Positions 33,296 to 42,616 of a stretch of DNA of 46,534 nucleotides are shown piece by piece. Position 1 is the first letter of the stretch; each line of letters begins with the position of its first letter. A program made the position numbers and the translations under genes. The notes beneath the pieces were generated by a model, which saw only the letters and a program-made list of their open reading frames with translations, had not been told where the DNA came from and ran no database searches. Source of the stretch: an uncultured Clostridia bacterium (GTDB lineage Bacteria > Bacillota > Clostridia > Lachnospirales > Anaerotignaceae); assembly GCA_944377425.1 (NCBI GenBank), contig CALWEX010000051.1:1-46534 (forward strand). The letters run 5' to 3'.

Positions 33296-33871
33296 TTATT
33301 GGTAAAATGTGGGCGGTATATTTAACTTTGTTTCTAATATACAGGAAGCAAAAGTTATAATACAAAGCAGAAAAAACACTATGGCAAACTCTAATTTTGT
33401 TTTCTGTACCTCTCGTTTCAGGTAAGCCTTAGAAGAGCGCTCTTTAAAAAATCTGCGCATTATTAATAAAGAAGAAAAGCATCCGGTAAATATCAAAGGT
33501 GCCAAACGCAATATACTATAAGGCAGAACAGTAAATATAAACGTTTTAAAGCCGTTAAAACCGTTTAAAGAAATTATGTAAGAAAAAGCACAGCCATAAA
33601 AAATACCGTTTAATACAAAAACCGACAATATAAGCGGTATGCCTATGCTTATAAAAGAAAGAATAAGAATTATAATGCCAAATTTTATGTTTTTTATAAA
33701 CATCATATAAAATGACATATTTTGCGGAATTATCTCTTTAACTGCTATTTTATTAATAAAAAAAGAGCTTTCAGTAATACTTTGGTAAACTGAACCAACT
33801 ATTATGCCAAATATAAAACATACGCATATTAAAATAAAAACAACAGGGCATGTACTTTTGTTTTTTTTCAT
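33296..33871 (-). CDS. spoIIM: stage II sporulation protein M (SpoIIM)
   Basis: SpoIIM forms part of the DMP complex (with SpoIID and SpoIIP) that drives septal peptidoglycan remodelling during engulfment. The 191-residue protein is a polytopic membrane protein with five hydrophobic segments. It shows the family pattern FGIIVGSVYQSI, FGIIILILSFISIGIP, FVLNGIFYGCAFSYI and FTVLPYSILRLAPLIFTG. Adjacency to xerD, as in Bacillus, supports the name. ATG 33871 is used: AGAGGTG lies six bases upstream, and a GTG at 33880 would be inside that site. The ribosome binding site is in a hairpin after aroC. Confidence 0.9.
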   Translation of the reverse strand: MKKNKSTCPVVFILICVCFIFGIIVGSVYQSITESSFFINKIAVKEIIPQNMSFYMMFIKNIKFGIIILILSFISIGIPLILSVFVLNGIFYGCAFSYIISLNGFNGFKTFIFTVLPYSILRLAPLIFTGCFSSLLIMRRFFKERSSKAYLKREVQKTKLEFAIVFFLLCIITFASCILETKLNIPPTFYQ

Positions 33872-33910
33872 AAGTCTCACCTCTCTAAGAATATATGAGA
33901 GGCGGGACTT
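33872..33910 (-). promoter_or_regulatory. stem-loop masking the spoIIM ribosome binding site
   Basis: AAGTCTCACCTCTC (33872-33885) faces GAGAGGCGGGACTT (33897-33910): 14 positions with one mismatch and one G·U in the minus-strand RNA, and an 11-nt loop. The spoIIM Shine-Dalgarno AGAGGTG is the 3' arm, so the stem would hide it. No T-run follows. Confidence 0.55.
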
Positions 33911-33919
33911 GTTATATGA

Positions 33920-35023
33920 TTACATTTTTGTATAAAAATCTTTTACAGAGCTTAATTTTGAAAACATATTGCTAAACAAAAGGTCTGTAAGTGTTATTGC
34001 GGCCATGGCTTCCACTACAATTACAGCTCTTGGCACTATTATAGGGTCATGGCGGCCTTTAATCTCTATTTCGGTATTATTGCAATTAATATCAACTGTT
34101 TTCTGAGATTTGAATATAGACGGAGTAGGTTTAAAAGCGGCCCGGAAAACTATGTCACTTCCGTCACTCATTCCGCCTAATATTCCGCCAGCGTTATTGG
34201 TAAGTTTTGTAACTTTACCGTTTTCCGCAATAAATGGGTCGTTGTTTTCAGAACCATTTAAGCGAGAAGTTTTAAAGCCTGTTCCTACTTCAAAACCCTT
34301 TACGGCTCCAAGAGAAAATACTGCCTTTGAAAGGCTTGCATCTAATTTATCAAAAACGGTTTCACCTATGCCAGCAGGAACATTTTTAATTATACATTCC
34401 ACAATGCCGCCGGCTGAGTCGTGATTTTCAATACATTTTTTTAAGTATTCCTGAGCTTTTAATGATGTTTCTTCATCAGGCATGTATAAACTGTTAGATA
34501 ATATTTCTTCTCTTGATGATGGAATATTTCTGCACTCAAAACCAGCTATTTCTTTTGAATATGTTAAAAATTCAATGCCTATTTCTGAAAGTATTTTTTT
34601 GGCAACAGCGCCGGCAGCAACTCTTGAGGCTGTTTCTCTGCCGGAGGAGCGTCCGCCGCCTCTGTAATCTCTAAAGCCGTATTTTGCCGTAAATGTATAG
34701 TCGGCATGTCCCGGTCGGAATACATCTTTTATATTTGAGTAGTCTGCTGATTTATGGTTTTCGTTATATATTACAAGTGAAATAGGAGTGCCTGTTGTTT
34801 TGCCCTCAAAAACACCTGAAAGTATATGAACTGTGTCGCTTTCTTTCCTTTGAGTACCAAATTTGTTGGAACCTGGCTTTCTTAAATCCAAGTCAGCCTG
34901 TATATCTTCTTCACAAAGGCTAAGGCCAGCAGGACATCCGTCTATAACAACACCAAGAGCTTCACCATGAGATTCGCCCCAAGTGGAAATTTGAAAGTTT
35001 TTTCCAAATATTGAACCTGACAT
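33920..35023 (-). CDS. aroC: chorismate synthase
   Basis: AroC makes chorismate from 5-enolpyruvylshikimate 3-phosphate, the last step of the shikimate pathway, using reduced FMN. The 367-residue protein carries the signatures WGESHGEALGVVIDGCPAGL, RKPGSNKFGTQRKESDTV, RPGHADYTFTAKYGFRDYRGGGRSSGRETASRVAAG and GRHDPIIVPRAVIVVEAM. Other aro genes are not in the window. GAGGTGAT precedes the ATG. It is followed by spoIIM after 48 bases without a terminator, so the two are probably on one message. Confidence 0.97.
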   Translation of the reverse strand: MSGSIFGKNFQISTWGESHGEALGVVIDGCPAGLSLCEEDIQADLDLRKPGSNKFGTQRKESDTVHILSGVFEGKTTGTPISLVIYNENHKSADYSNIKDVFRPGHADYTFTAKYGFRDYRGGGRSSGRETASRVAAGAVAKKILSEIGIEFLTYSKEIAGFECRNIPSSREEILSNSLYMPDEETSLKAQEYLKKCIENHDSAGGIVECIIKNVPAGIGETVFDKLDASLSKAVFSLGAVKGFEVGTGFKTSRLNGSENNDPFIAENGKVTKLTNNAGGILGGMSDGSDIVFRAAFKPTPSIFKSQKTVDINCNNTEIEIKGRHDPIIVPRAVIVVEAMAAITLTDLLFSNMFSKLSSVKDFYTKM

Positions 35024-35124
35024 TTTATCACCTCATATTTTAAATATTTACAGTATAGCATATTTAAACTTATTTTGAACAGGAGTTAAAATATAAATAA
35101 TTTTTTAAAATTTTATAAAAAGAG

Positions 35125-35154
35125 TTGACATAAATTATGTTTGGTTATTATTAT
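35125..35154 (+). promoter_or_regulatory. vegetative promoter of the SGNH hydrolase gene
   Basis: A perfect TTGACA (35125-35130), an 18-bp spacer, then TATTAT (35149-35154). Confidence 0.7.
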
Positions 35155-35190
35155 TAAATGATATAAGTTTTGGTTTAGGAGGTAATGCAA

Positions 35191-37263
35191 ATGAAAAAAA
35201 GCGTTTTAGTTGCGGCACTTTTTTTATCTGCTGCTTTTACAATTAACGCCTATGCAGGCTTTTCAATAGAAGGTGCGTATCATGCTGTAAGACCAGACAC
35301 AGCTTATAACATAAACCCTTATAACATATCAACAGTATCCGGTGTTGGTGAAGGTAATTTGTATACTCTGCTTACAACTACAGGCAAAATTGAAATACCC
35401 CTTGATTACCCACTTTATAGATTGAGTGCTGGTTATACAGATAAAATAACATGTGTTGACGGAGTTTGGGGAATAGAAAGAAATGTAGGGCTTAAAATAT
35501 TTGACGGAAGCGAAGACTGGAGCTTATACACCAAAACAGCTTTTAAAAACGATAACACTACTATTTTCCAGTGCTCTTTTGGTGAAAATGCGCCAAGAAT
35601 TATAAACGGTGCATGTACTCATTTTGATGTACATACTTTCGATTCACAGAAAACAAACAGGTATGACGGTATTTCTTTTGGTGAAACTACAGACACAATT
35701 CTTATGAGAATTATGAATGTACGAAATGTTAAAGATGTTGACACATTAAAGACTTATCTTAAAACTCAGTACGATAACGGCACACCGGTTAAGTTTTTCT
35801 ACTGCCTTGATGAGCCGGTATTTACACCTTTTGATGATGAGCTTCAAAAAGAGCTTAATTCAGTAAAACCGTCTGAGGTTAGAAATATTGACCCGTACTG
35901 CCTTGGTATTAAGTACGACTCTGTTACAAAGGCAAATACAGATTATTTTGTAAATAAAAACAGCGGTAGTGAGGAAATGAATGAATTCCTTTCTGTTGTA
36001 AAGGACTTAAAGATATATAATTCTGATGAAAACAAGAAATTTTTTGTAAGTGGTATTTATCCTGATAAAAGCGGTGTAAAATTTACTGTTAGCGATGAGA
36101 AAGGAAATATTTATACTTCAACACTCAGTTATGCTAAAGCCGATTTTATTAATGCAAAAAATACAGAACTGGAATTTGTTTCAGAAAATGAAAATGCAAA
36201 CGAAATAATAAAAATGTATGTAGCTCTTAATTTTTATCATGTTCCTACAGAAAACGTAATAGGTGATTTTAATTATGAGTCAACAGGCATTAACCCAGAA
36301 TGTATTACTAAAGAAGAAGCTGTTCTTCCAGAAAAAGTATATGCTCTTGAAGGCACTATGGTTGATTTTAATAATGCCCTTTTAAACTGTAGCGCTGATT
36401 TTGGCGATAAAATAGAAGTTATGGATGATGACGGCAATATAATTTCCAGTGATGGACGTGTTAAAACAGATGACATTGGCAGCGGAGAATATTATTTGTA
36501 TGTAAATGGCAAAGAACTAGGAAGTACAGAAATAGTTATTGAAGATACTAAGGACAATGTATTAAATAATAAAAAAATAATGTTTTTAGGCGATAGCTTA
36601 ATTAACGAAAATCTGTATACTCAGTATTTTACTGAAATAGCCGAAAATGAAGGTATGGAGCTTTTAGGCACAAGAGGAAATGAAGGCAGTAAGCACGAAG
36701 GCCGCGGTGGCTGGTCTGCTTATGATTACTGCAACGTAAGCAGTAAATACGGTTACTCTAACCCGTTCCTTAATGAAGAAGGAAAATTTGATTTTGGCTA
36801 CTATATGGAAAACAATGGTTATGACTCAGTAGACTATGTTGTTGTTAATCTTGGTATAAACGACATCAATCTTTCAGGCCATAACAGCCATGAAGAGATA
36901 TTGTCGTATTTTGACGAAATGATAAAAAGCATTAAAGCTTACGACAGTAATATTAAAATAATATGGAATGAACCTCTTATGCTTTTTGACTCAGGCACAA
37001 CCAAAACAGCTAAATACGAAAGGCTTGCTTTTGTAAAAAGCTTAACTGAGTATTATGAAGGCTCGGAAAAAGATGATGTTTATTTCTGTCCAGTTTATAT
37101 GAATATAGACTCTTTTGGTGATTTTAAATTTACAATAAATAAAGTAGACGAGTTTAATCAGGATGGCTCAATGCAGGTAACTGATACTACACACCCGAAT
37201 AATTTCGGTTATGAGGCTTTGGCAAAAGCTACTTACGCTTTTATAGAAAATATAGCTGAATAA
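35191..37263 (+). CDS. secreted SGNH-hydrolase esterase with phage-tail-like N-terminal module
   Basis: This is a 690-residue exported protein. A signal peptide (KKSVLVAALFLSAAFTINAYA) is followed by a module of about 200 residues. Its pattern GVWGIERNVGLKIFDGSEDW … TLKTYLKTQYDNGTPVKFFYCLDEPVF resembles segments common in phage tail and receptor-binding proteins. A middle region follows, then an SGNH/GDSL esterase from about residue 460: GDSLINE with Ser469, GRGGWSAYDYC, NLGINDINL, and catalytic DTTHPNN (Asp665, His668). A carbohydrate deacetylase role is likely. AGGAGGT seven bases upstream favours ATG 35191 over ATG 35185. It is a stand-alone gene with its own strong promoter. Confidence 0.85.
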   Translation: MKKSVLVAALFLSAAFTINAYAGFSIEGAYHAVRPDTAYNINPYNISTVSGVGEGNLYTLLTTTGKIEIPLDYPLYRLSAGYTDKITCVDGVWGIERNVGLKIFDGSEDWSLYTKTAFKNDNTTIFQCSFGENAPRIINGACTHFDVHTFDSQKTNRYDGISFGETTDTILMRIMNVRNVKDVDTLKTYLKTQYDNGTPVKFFYCLDEPVFTPFDDELQKELNSVKPSEVRNIDPYCLGIKYDSVTKANTDYFVNKNSGSEEMNEFLSVVKDLKIYNSDENKKFFVSGIYPDKSGVKFTVSDEKGNIYTSTLSYAKADFINAKNTELEFVSENENANEIIKMYVALNFYHVPTENVIGDFNYESTGINPECITKEEAVLPEKVYALEGTMVDFNNALLNCSADFGDKIEVMDDDGNIISSDGRVKTDDIGSGEYYLYVNGKELGSTEIVIEDTKDNVLNNKKIMFLGDSLINENLYTQYFTEIAENEGMELLGTRGNEGSKHEGRGGWSAYDYCNVSSKYGYSNPFLNEEGKFDFGYYMENNGYDSVDYVVVNLGINDINLSGHNSHEEILSYFDEMIKSIKAYDSNIKIIWNEPLMLFDSGTTKTAKYERLAFVKSLTEYYEGSEKDDVYFCPVYMNIDSFGDFKFTINKVDEFNQDGSMQVTDTTHPNNFGYEALAKATYAFIENIAE

Positions 37264-37311
37264 AAATTTTACCCCACTGGATTTTACAATAAACCAGAGG
37301 GGTAATTTTAT
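37263..37311. terminator. bidirectional terminator between SGNH gene and binding-protein gene
   Basis: AAAATTTTACCCCACTGG pairs with CCAGAGGGGTAATTTT (one mismatch) around a 13-nt loop, with T/A tracts on both sides, between converging genes. Confidence 0.8.
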
Positions 37312-37318
37312 AAATATA

Positions 37319-38335
37319 TTATTTTATACTTTCAACTGCTTTTTGGGCAAAATCTGTTGTTACCATTTCTTCAAAAGGCACACGCTTTTCAAGCTCTCCG
37401 CCGTTTTCCATTATATCCTGAATAAGTTCAAAGCCTTCTTTATCGAAAACTGGGTCTGTTTTCCATGTGTCCTGCGAATTATATCTGTCTATTATTTTTG
37501 TTAATGTTTCAATATCGCTGTCGGTAAAATAAGGCAGTATAACTTCGGCTATTTCACTTGCTGTGTGTTCACTCATCCAAATTTGAGCTTTGTAAATAGC
37601 ATTAGTGAATTTCTGTATAATTTCTGGATTTTCATTTATATAGCTTTTTGTAGCCATGTAAACAGTGTAAGGAACATATCCACTTTCTGTGCCTAAAGAT
37701 GCTACAACATAGCCTTTCTGACTGTTTTCAATGGCTGAAGCTGTAGGCTCAAATTCTGCTGTGTAATCGCCTATATCTGCTGAAAAAGCTCCGGCTGTGG
37801 ACTCAAATGATATATTGTTTATAATTTCCACATCTTTGCCTATTTCAAGGCCATTTTGTTTAAGAACATATTCGAGAACCATTTCAGGCATGCCGCCTGT
37901 TCTGCCGCCGATAATTGATTTGCCTTTTAAATCACTCCATTTAAAATCGGTGTCATTTTCTCTTGATACAAGGAAATTGCCAGCACGCTGGGTAAGCTGA
38001 GCAAATGCCAAAGCATAATCCTCTGCACCTTGATTATATACATATATTCCTGCTTCTGTACCTAAAAGGGCAATATCTGCTGAACCTGAAATAAGTGCTG
38101 TCATGGATTTGTCTGCGCCCTGACCAACTGAAAGGTCTATTTTTAAACCTTCTTCTTCAAAGTATCCGTTTTCAAGAGCAACGTACTGAGGAGCATAAAA
38201 AACAGAGTGCACAACCTCGTTAAGTCTTACTTCTGTAAGCTCTTCATTTTTTGTGTCACTTCCAGCGCATCCTGTAAAAAGAAGGGCAGCTGATGTAATA
38301 CAAACAGCTGCCATATTAATAAAACTTTTTCTCAT
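37319..38335 (-). CDS. NMT1/THI5-like ABC substrate-binding lipoprotein (SsuA/ThiY type), orphan
   Basis: This is a 338-residue lipoprotein with lipobox LFTGC (Cys at about 23). The family core is clear: RLNEVVHSVFYAPQYVALENGYFEEEGLKIDL, GADKSMTALISGSADIALLG, WSDLKGKSIIGGRTGGMPEMVLEYVLKQNG, and a late KAQIWMSEHTASEIAEVILPYF helix. Such proteins bind sulfonates, nitrate/cyanate, pyrimidine thiamine precursors or riboflavin for ABC importers. No permease or ATPase gene lies beside it, so the substrate cannot be inferred and a remote transporter is needed. Upstream, CGAATAT/ATATTCG arms flank the ribosome binding site. Confidence 0.88.
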   Translation of the reverse strand: MRKSFINMAAVCITSAALLFTGCAGSDTKNEELTEVRLNEVVHSVFYAPQYVALENGYFEEEGLKIDLSVGQGADKSMTALISGSADIALLGTEAGIYVYNQGAEDYALAFAQLTQRAGNFLVSRENDTDFKWSDLKGKSIIGGRTGGMPEMVLEYVLKQNGLEIGKDVEIINNISFESTAGAFSADIGDYTAEFEPTASAIENSQKGYVVASLGTESGYVPYTVYMATKSYINENPEIIQKFTNAIYKAQIWMSEHTASEIAEVILPYFTDSDIETLTKIIDRYNSQDTWKTDPVFDKEGFELIQDIMENGGELEKRVPFEEMVTTDFAQKAVESIK

Positions 38336-38395
38336 ATCGTTTCTCCGAATATTTTTTTTACAGTATATTCGTTTGAAACATTTTGGTGAGTATTT

Positions 38396-39148
38396 TTATT
38401 TATTTTCTTCTAAAAATCTTAAATATGATTTATGGGTTTTAACTTTTACATCTCTAAAAGAAACATATTCAACATCCCAAATATTAAATACGTCTACAAT
38501 ATACATAATGCATTTTGCACAGGAAAGGGGTGAGTCAAAGCCTATTTCTTTAATTTTTTCCGCATAAGGGTATATGTTGTCTGCTATAAAATTAAAGTTT
38601 TTGTTTAAAAACTCTGCCGCTGTTTCCTGCTCTTTTTTTGAAGCTGTAAGGCAGAACATTATAAACTGAATGCCAAATGAAGCATAATTATATTTATCGG
38701 CCATATTAGATTTAAGGTCAATTTTTAAAATCTGGTTTAAACGGTTTGAAATATAAAACTCTATTGAGTGACCAGATTCTTTAAGACGAGTCATTACATC
38801 AAGGTCATAAACTGCGGATACCAAGGAATGGTCAAGGTATGAAAAAAACATAGGGTTCTTTTCCTGAAGTACAACATCGCTTCTTTTTAAAGATGTAAGA
38901 GGGTATTCTTCTTCTTTTTGTCTTATGTGATGAAGTTCATATAATATATTTGTTTCGAAATCATCGTTGTTTAAGTCAGTTGAAACATAAACAATGTATT
39001 TTTCAGGATTAGTATAAAAAACAGCGCCAAAGCCACCTACCTGAAGCTCGGAAATATCAGCATATTCAACAGTACGTTCAAAATTTTTGGTAATCTCATT
39101 AATTTCTTCTTCGGTTTTTTTAGAAATTTCAAAATTTAAAATATTCAT
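38396..39148 (-). CDS. hypothetical protein
   Basis: I do not recognise this 250-residue cytosolic protein, which has no signal peptide. It starts NILNFEISKKTEEEINEITK. The centre has NILYELHHIRQKEEEYPL, a His-His-x-x-x-x-Glu-like cluster that faintly recalls zinc-peptidase helices but is not HExxH, and YDLDVMTRLKESGHSIEFYI. The ATG at 39148 follows GGGAG at good spacing; an upstream in-frame start at 39184 lacks such a site. It is cotranscribed with, or just upstream of, the binding-protein gene (60-base gap) and diverges from polA. Confidence 0.65.
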   Translation of the reverse strand: MNILNFEISKKTEEEINEITKNFERTVEYADISELQVGGFGAVFYTNPEKYIVYVSTDLNNDDFETNILYELHHIRQKEEEYPLTSLKRSDVVLQEKNPMFFSYLDHSLVSAVYDLDVMTRLKESGHSIEFYISNRLNQILKIDLKSNMADKYNYASFGIQFIMFCLTASKKEQETAAEFLNKNFNFIADNIYPYAEKIKEIGFDSPLSCAKCIMYIVDVFNIWDVEYVSFRDVKVKTHKSYLRFLEENK

Positions 39149-39348
39149 TGTATCAACTCCCTGAAAGATTTTACCATATAGCAATACATTTGAAAATACA
39201 TGAATATAAATAAATTGCTTAAGGGTAATTTAATAAATAGAGTTAAATAAATATGAATTTACGTAAATATGGCTTTTTGTACTGTAGTTTTGGCGTAAAA
39301 GAGTGTATAATAATTAATGTTTATATTTTTAATTATTTGGAGGAACAA

Positions 39349-42000
39349 ATGACTGAAAAGATAATGCTTATTGACGGAAACAGCATAGTAAACAGGGCAT
39401 TTTATGGTGTGCCGCTTCTTACAAACTCAAAAGGTGAGTATACAAATGCTGTTTACGGCTTTTTTAATATAATTTTTAAACTTTTAGATGACGAAAAACC
39501 TGATTATATGGCAGTTGCCTTTGACCTTAAAGCACCTACATTCAGACACAAAGAATATGAGCAGTATAAGGGCACAAGAAAAGGCATGCCAGAAGAGTTG
39601 GCAAGTCAAATGCCTATGCTTAAAAAACTTTTAAGCCTTTTAAATGTAAAACAATATTCCTGCGAAGGCTATGAGGCAGACGACATACTGGGAACACTTT
39701 CAAAACAAGCTTTAGACAAAGGCCTTGAAACAATAGTTGTTTCCGGCGACAGGGATTTATTACAGCTGGCAACTGATACACTTAAAATTAAAATACCTAA
39801 AACAAAAGGCGGAAAAACAGAAGTTGAAGACTATTACGCCAACGATGTAGTTGAAAAATACGGCGTTACACCTAAAGAATTTATAGAAGTTAAGGCTCTT
39901 ATGGGTGATACATCTGATAATATACCAGGCGTACCGTATATAGGTGAAAAAACCGCTGTTAAAATAATTCAGCAGTTTAAAACTGTAGAAGAAGCAATTA
40001 ACAATGCTGATTTAGTAAAACCTGCTAAGGCTTCTGCAAACTTAAAGGAATATAAAGAACAGGCTTTAATGAGCCGTTTCCTTGTTGAAATAGTGACAAA
40101 TGCGCCTGTTGAGCTGGATTTAAGCCAAATGCCGTCTATAGGTTCTGATATAAGCGGTGAAGCTTATGAGTATATTAAAGAGCTTGAGTTTAAATCCATG
40201 TTAAACAGATTTTCGTCAGAAGAAAAGAAAGAAGATATTGTATCTGAAAACAATTATTGCTATATATGTTCTGAAAGTGATTGTATAAATTACGTTTACA
40301 GCAATTTCAAAGAAGAATCGTCTTATGTAATTATTTCTGAAAATGGTAAAATAGAAGGCGTAAGCATTTACGGCAAAAACGGCGGCTGTTTTATAGAAAG
40401 CGATAACGATTTTTCATCAGATGATTTGGTTAAAGCACTAGAGGAATATTTTATAACCGACAATTATAAAAAAATAGGCCATGACATTAAAAAAGATATG
40501 AGTCTTATTTCGCCTTTGGAAATAAAGGGCGTTGTTTTTGATACACAGATTGCCGGATATATTTTAAATTCAACTAAAGACACATATAATTTTGATGACA
40601 TAGCCAGAGATTTTCTTGGTGAAACATTTAAAAGTGATGAGGAAGTTTTGGGCAAGGGCAAAAGCCGTGTGTCAATAAAAACCCTTGATAAAGACCAAAG
40701 AACAGCTTATGCCGTTAAGCAAGCCGAGATTATGTATAAGGCTAAGCCTGTTATGGCTGAAAAAATAAAAGAAAATAATCAGAAATTTTTGTTCTATAAT
40801 ATCGAAATGCCACTTATTTACGTTCTGCGTGATATGGAAAAAAACGGCATTAAAGTAGACAGAAAAGGCCTTGTAGAATACGGCGAAAAATTAAGTGAAC
40901 AGATAGACACAATAACTCAGGAAATATATGATATGTGCGGTGAGGAGTTTAACATAAACTCACCAAAGCAGTTGGGTTATATTTTGTTTGATAAAATGGG
41001 TCTTAAAGGCGGCAAAAAGACTAAAACTGGCTACTCAACGGCGGCTGATGTTTTGGAAAAGCTTAAATATGACAATCCTGTTATAGAAAAAATACTTTTC
41101 TACAGACAGCTTACCAAACTTAAAAGCACTTATGCCGATGGTCTTTTAAATGTGCTTGATGAAAAAACAGACAGAATTTATTCCACATTTAACCAAACAA
41201 TTACGGCAACAGGCAGAATAAGCTCTACAGAGCCTAACTTACAAAATATACCTGTAAGGCTTGCTCTTGGTAGAGAATTGAGAAAAGTGTTTATACCAGA
41301 AGATGGATATGTATTTTTAGATGCCGACTATTCCCAAATTGAGCTTCGTGTTATGGCACATATGGCTGATGATGAAAACCTTATTAACGCATTTAAAAAC
41401 GGCCTTGATATTCACACAATGACAGCTTCACAGGTTTTGGGCATACCTTTTGATGAGGTAACAAGTGAGCAAAGGCGTCAGGCTAAAGCCGTAAACTTTG
41501 GCATAATATATGGTATTGGAGCATTCAGCTTAAGTCAGGATTTAGGCATAACTAGAAAAGAAGCGGAAATTTATATCGAAAACTATTTTGCCAGATATCC
41601 TAATGTTAAAAAATACCTTGATAAAACAGTAGAACAGGCCAAAGAGGACGGCTATGTTTCAACTATATTCGGCAGAAGAAGAAGTATGCCAGAGCTTTCA
41701 TCATCTAACTTTAACACACGTTCTTTTGGTGAAAGAGTTGCCATGAACATGCCAATACAGGGTACAGCGGCTGATATTATAAAAATTGCAATGATAAAGG
41801 TAAGCAATGCTTTAAAAGAAAGAAATCTTAAGTCAAGGCTTATTTTACAGGTTCACGATGAATTGCTTATAGAAACTTATGAGTCTGAAAAAGAAGAAGT
41901 AAGTGTAATTTTAAAAGAAAACATGGAAAATGCCGTTTCGCTTAAAGTGCCTATGGTATCTGATGTGAAGTGTGCTAATAACTGGTATGAAGCAAAATAA
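39349..42000 (+). CDS. polA: DNA polymerase I
   Basis: This 883-residue polymerase does repair and Okazaki-fragment processing. The 5'-3' exonuclease domain (1-290) shows IMLIDGNSIVNRAFYG, AVAFDLKAPTFRH, YEADDILGTL and LMGDTSDNIPGVPYIGEKTA. The middle proofreading domain is degenerate: the DxE motif is gone (YVIISENGK), as in Bacillus and Taq enzymes. The polymerase domain has TGRISSTEPNLQNIPVR, FLDADYSQIELRVMAHM, RRQAKAVNFGIIYG and LQVHDELLIE, all intact. Start ATG 39349 follows TTGGAGGAA; an upstream in-frame ATG at 39253 lies before the -10-like TATAAT at 39306. It heads the polA–coaE–slt operon. Confidence 0.96.
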   Translation: MTEKIMLIDGNSIVNRAFYGVPLLTNSKGEYTNAVYGFFNIIFKLLDDEKPDYMAVAFDLKAPTFRHKEYEQYKGTRKGMPEELASQMPMLKKLLSLLNVKQYSCEGYEADDILGTLSKQALDKGLETIVVSGDRDLLQLATDTLKIKIPKTKGGKTEVEDYYANDVVEKYGVTPKEFIEVKALMGDTSDNIPGVPYIGEKTAVKIIQQFKTVEEAINNADLVKPAKASANLKEYKEQALMSRFLVEIVTNAPVELDLSQMPSIGSDISGEAYEYIKELEFKSMLNRFSSEEKKEDIVSENNYCYICSESDCINYVYSNFKEESSYVIISENGKIEGVSIYGKNGGCFIESDNDFSSDDLVKALEEYFITDNYKKIGHDIKKDMSLISPLEIKGVVFDTQIAGYILNSTKDTYNFDDIARDFLGETFKSDEEVLGKGKSRVSIKTLDKDQRTAYAVKQAEIMYKAKPVMAEKIKENNQKFLFYNIEMPLIYVLRDMEKNGIKVDRKGLVEYGEKLSEQIDTITQEIYDMCGEEFNINSPKQLGYILFDKMGLKGGKKTKTGYSTAADVLEKLKYDNPVIEKILFYRQLTKLKSTYADGLLNVLDEKTDRIYSTFNQTITATGRISSTEPNLQNIPVRLALGRELRKVFIPEDGYVFLDADYSQIELRVMAHMADDENLINAFKNGLDIHTMTASQVLGIPFDEVTSEQRRQAKAVNFGIIYGIGAFSLSQDLGITRKEAEIYIENYFARYPNVKKYLDKTVEQAKEDGYVSTIFGRRRSMPELSSSNFNTRSFGERVAMNMPIQGTAADIIKIAMIKVSNALKERNLKSRLILQVHDELLIETYESEKEEVSVILKENMENAVSLKVPMVSDVKCANNWYEAK

Positions 42001-42013
42001 CAGGGTGATTTAA

Positions 42014-42616
42014 ATGAGAATAATAGGTCTTACAGGCCCTACAGGAAGTGGGAAAAGCGTGGTAAGCCGCGCTTTGTCCCAAATGGGTATTTATATTGTT
42101 GATGCTGATAAAATAGGCCATGATATAATACTTAAGGGCAAAGAAGCATATAAAGAATTAAAAGAATATTTCGGCGATGAAATAATTGACGAAAATGGAG
42201 AAATTATAAGACGAAAACTGGGAAGCATTGTGTTTTCTCAGGGTGGGGAAAAGCTGGAGTTTTTAAACAACTGCACCCACAAGTACATATATGAAGAAAT
42301 GAAAGAGGATATTATAAGTGCCGAAGAAAACGGTCACAAAATAGTTGTTATAGACGCTCCTTTACTTATTGAGGGCAAGTTTATAACACTGTGCAATGAA
42401 GTTTGGGTAGTTTACGCCTCAGACGAAACAAGGGCACAAAGGATAATGGCTAGGGATGGAATAACAAAAGAAGAAGCCCTTAACAGAATGAAACAGCAAA
42501 GGGGTTATGATGTTTATAATGCCTATGCCGATGTTATTATTGATAATAACAAGGGAATAGATGATTTGATTAATCAAGTTAAAATATTATTGGATAAACC
42601 AGGAGATAATAAATGA
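42014..42616 (+). CDS. coaE: dephospho-CoA kinase
   Basis: CoaE phosphorylates dephospho-CoA at the 3' ribose hydroxyl, the last step of CoA synthesis. The 200-residue protein has the P-loop GLTGPTGSGKSVVSRALSQ, the following VDADKIGHDI, the CoA-domain helix, IDAPLLIEGKF and the lid region DETRAQRIMARDGITKEEALNRM. It starts 14 bases after polA, as in many clostridia. Its TGA overlaps the next ATG by ATGA, indicating coupled translation. Confidence 0.96.
   Translation: MRIIGLTGPTGSGKSVVSRALSQMGIYIVDADKIGHDIILKGKEAYKELKEYFGDEIIDENGEIIRRKLGSIVFSQGGEKLEFLNNCTHKYIYEEMKEDIISAEENGHKIVVIDAPLLIEGKFITLCNEVWVVYASDETRAQRIMARDGITKEEALNRMKQQRGYDVYNAYADVIIDNNKGIDDLINQVKILLDKPGDNK

Noticed and set aside
38344..38371. 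CGAATAT/ATATTCG arms before the orphan binding-protein gene as a fourth masked ribosome binding site
   Set aside because: The stem only touches the first G of GGAG and is A/T-rich with a long loop, so masking is weak.
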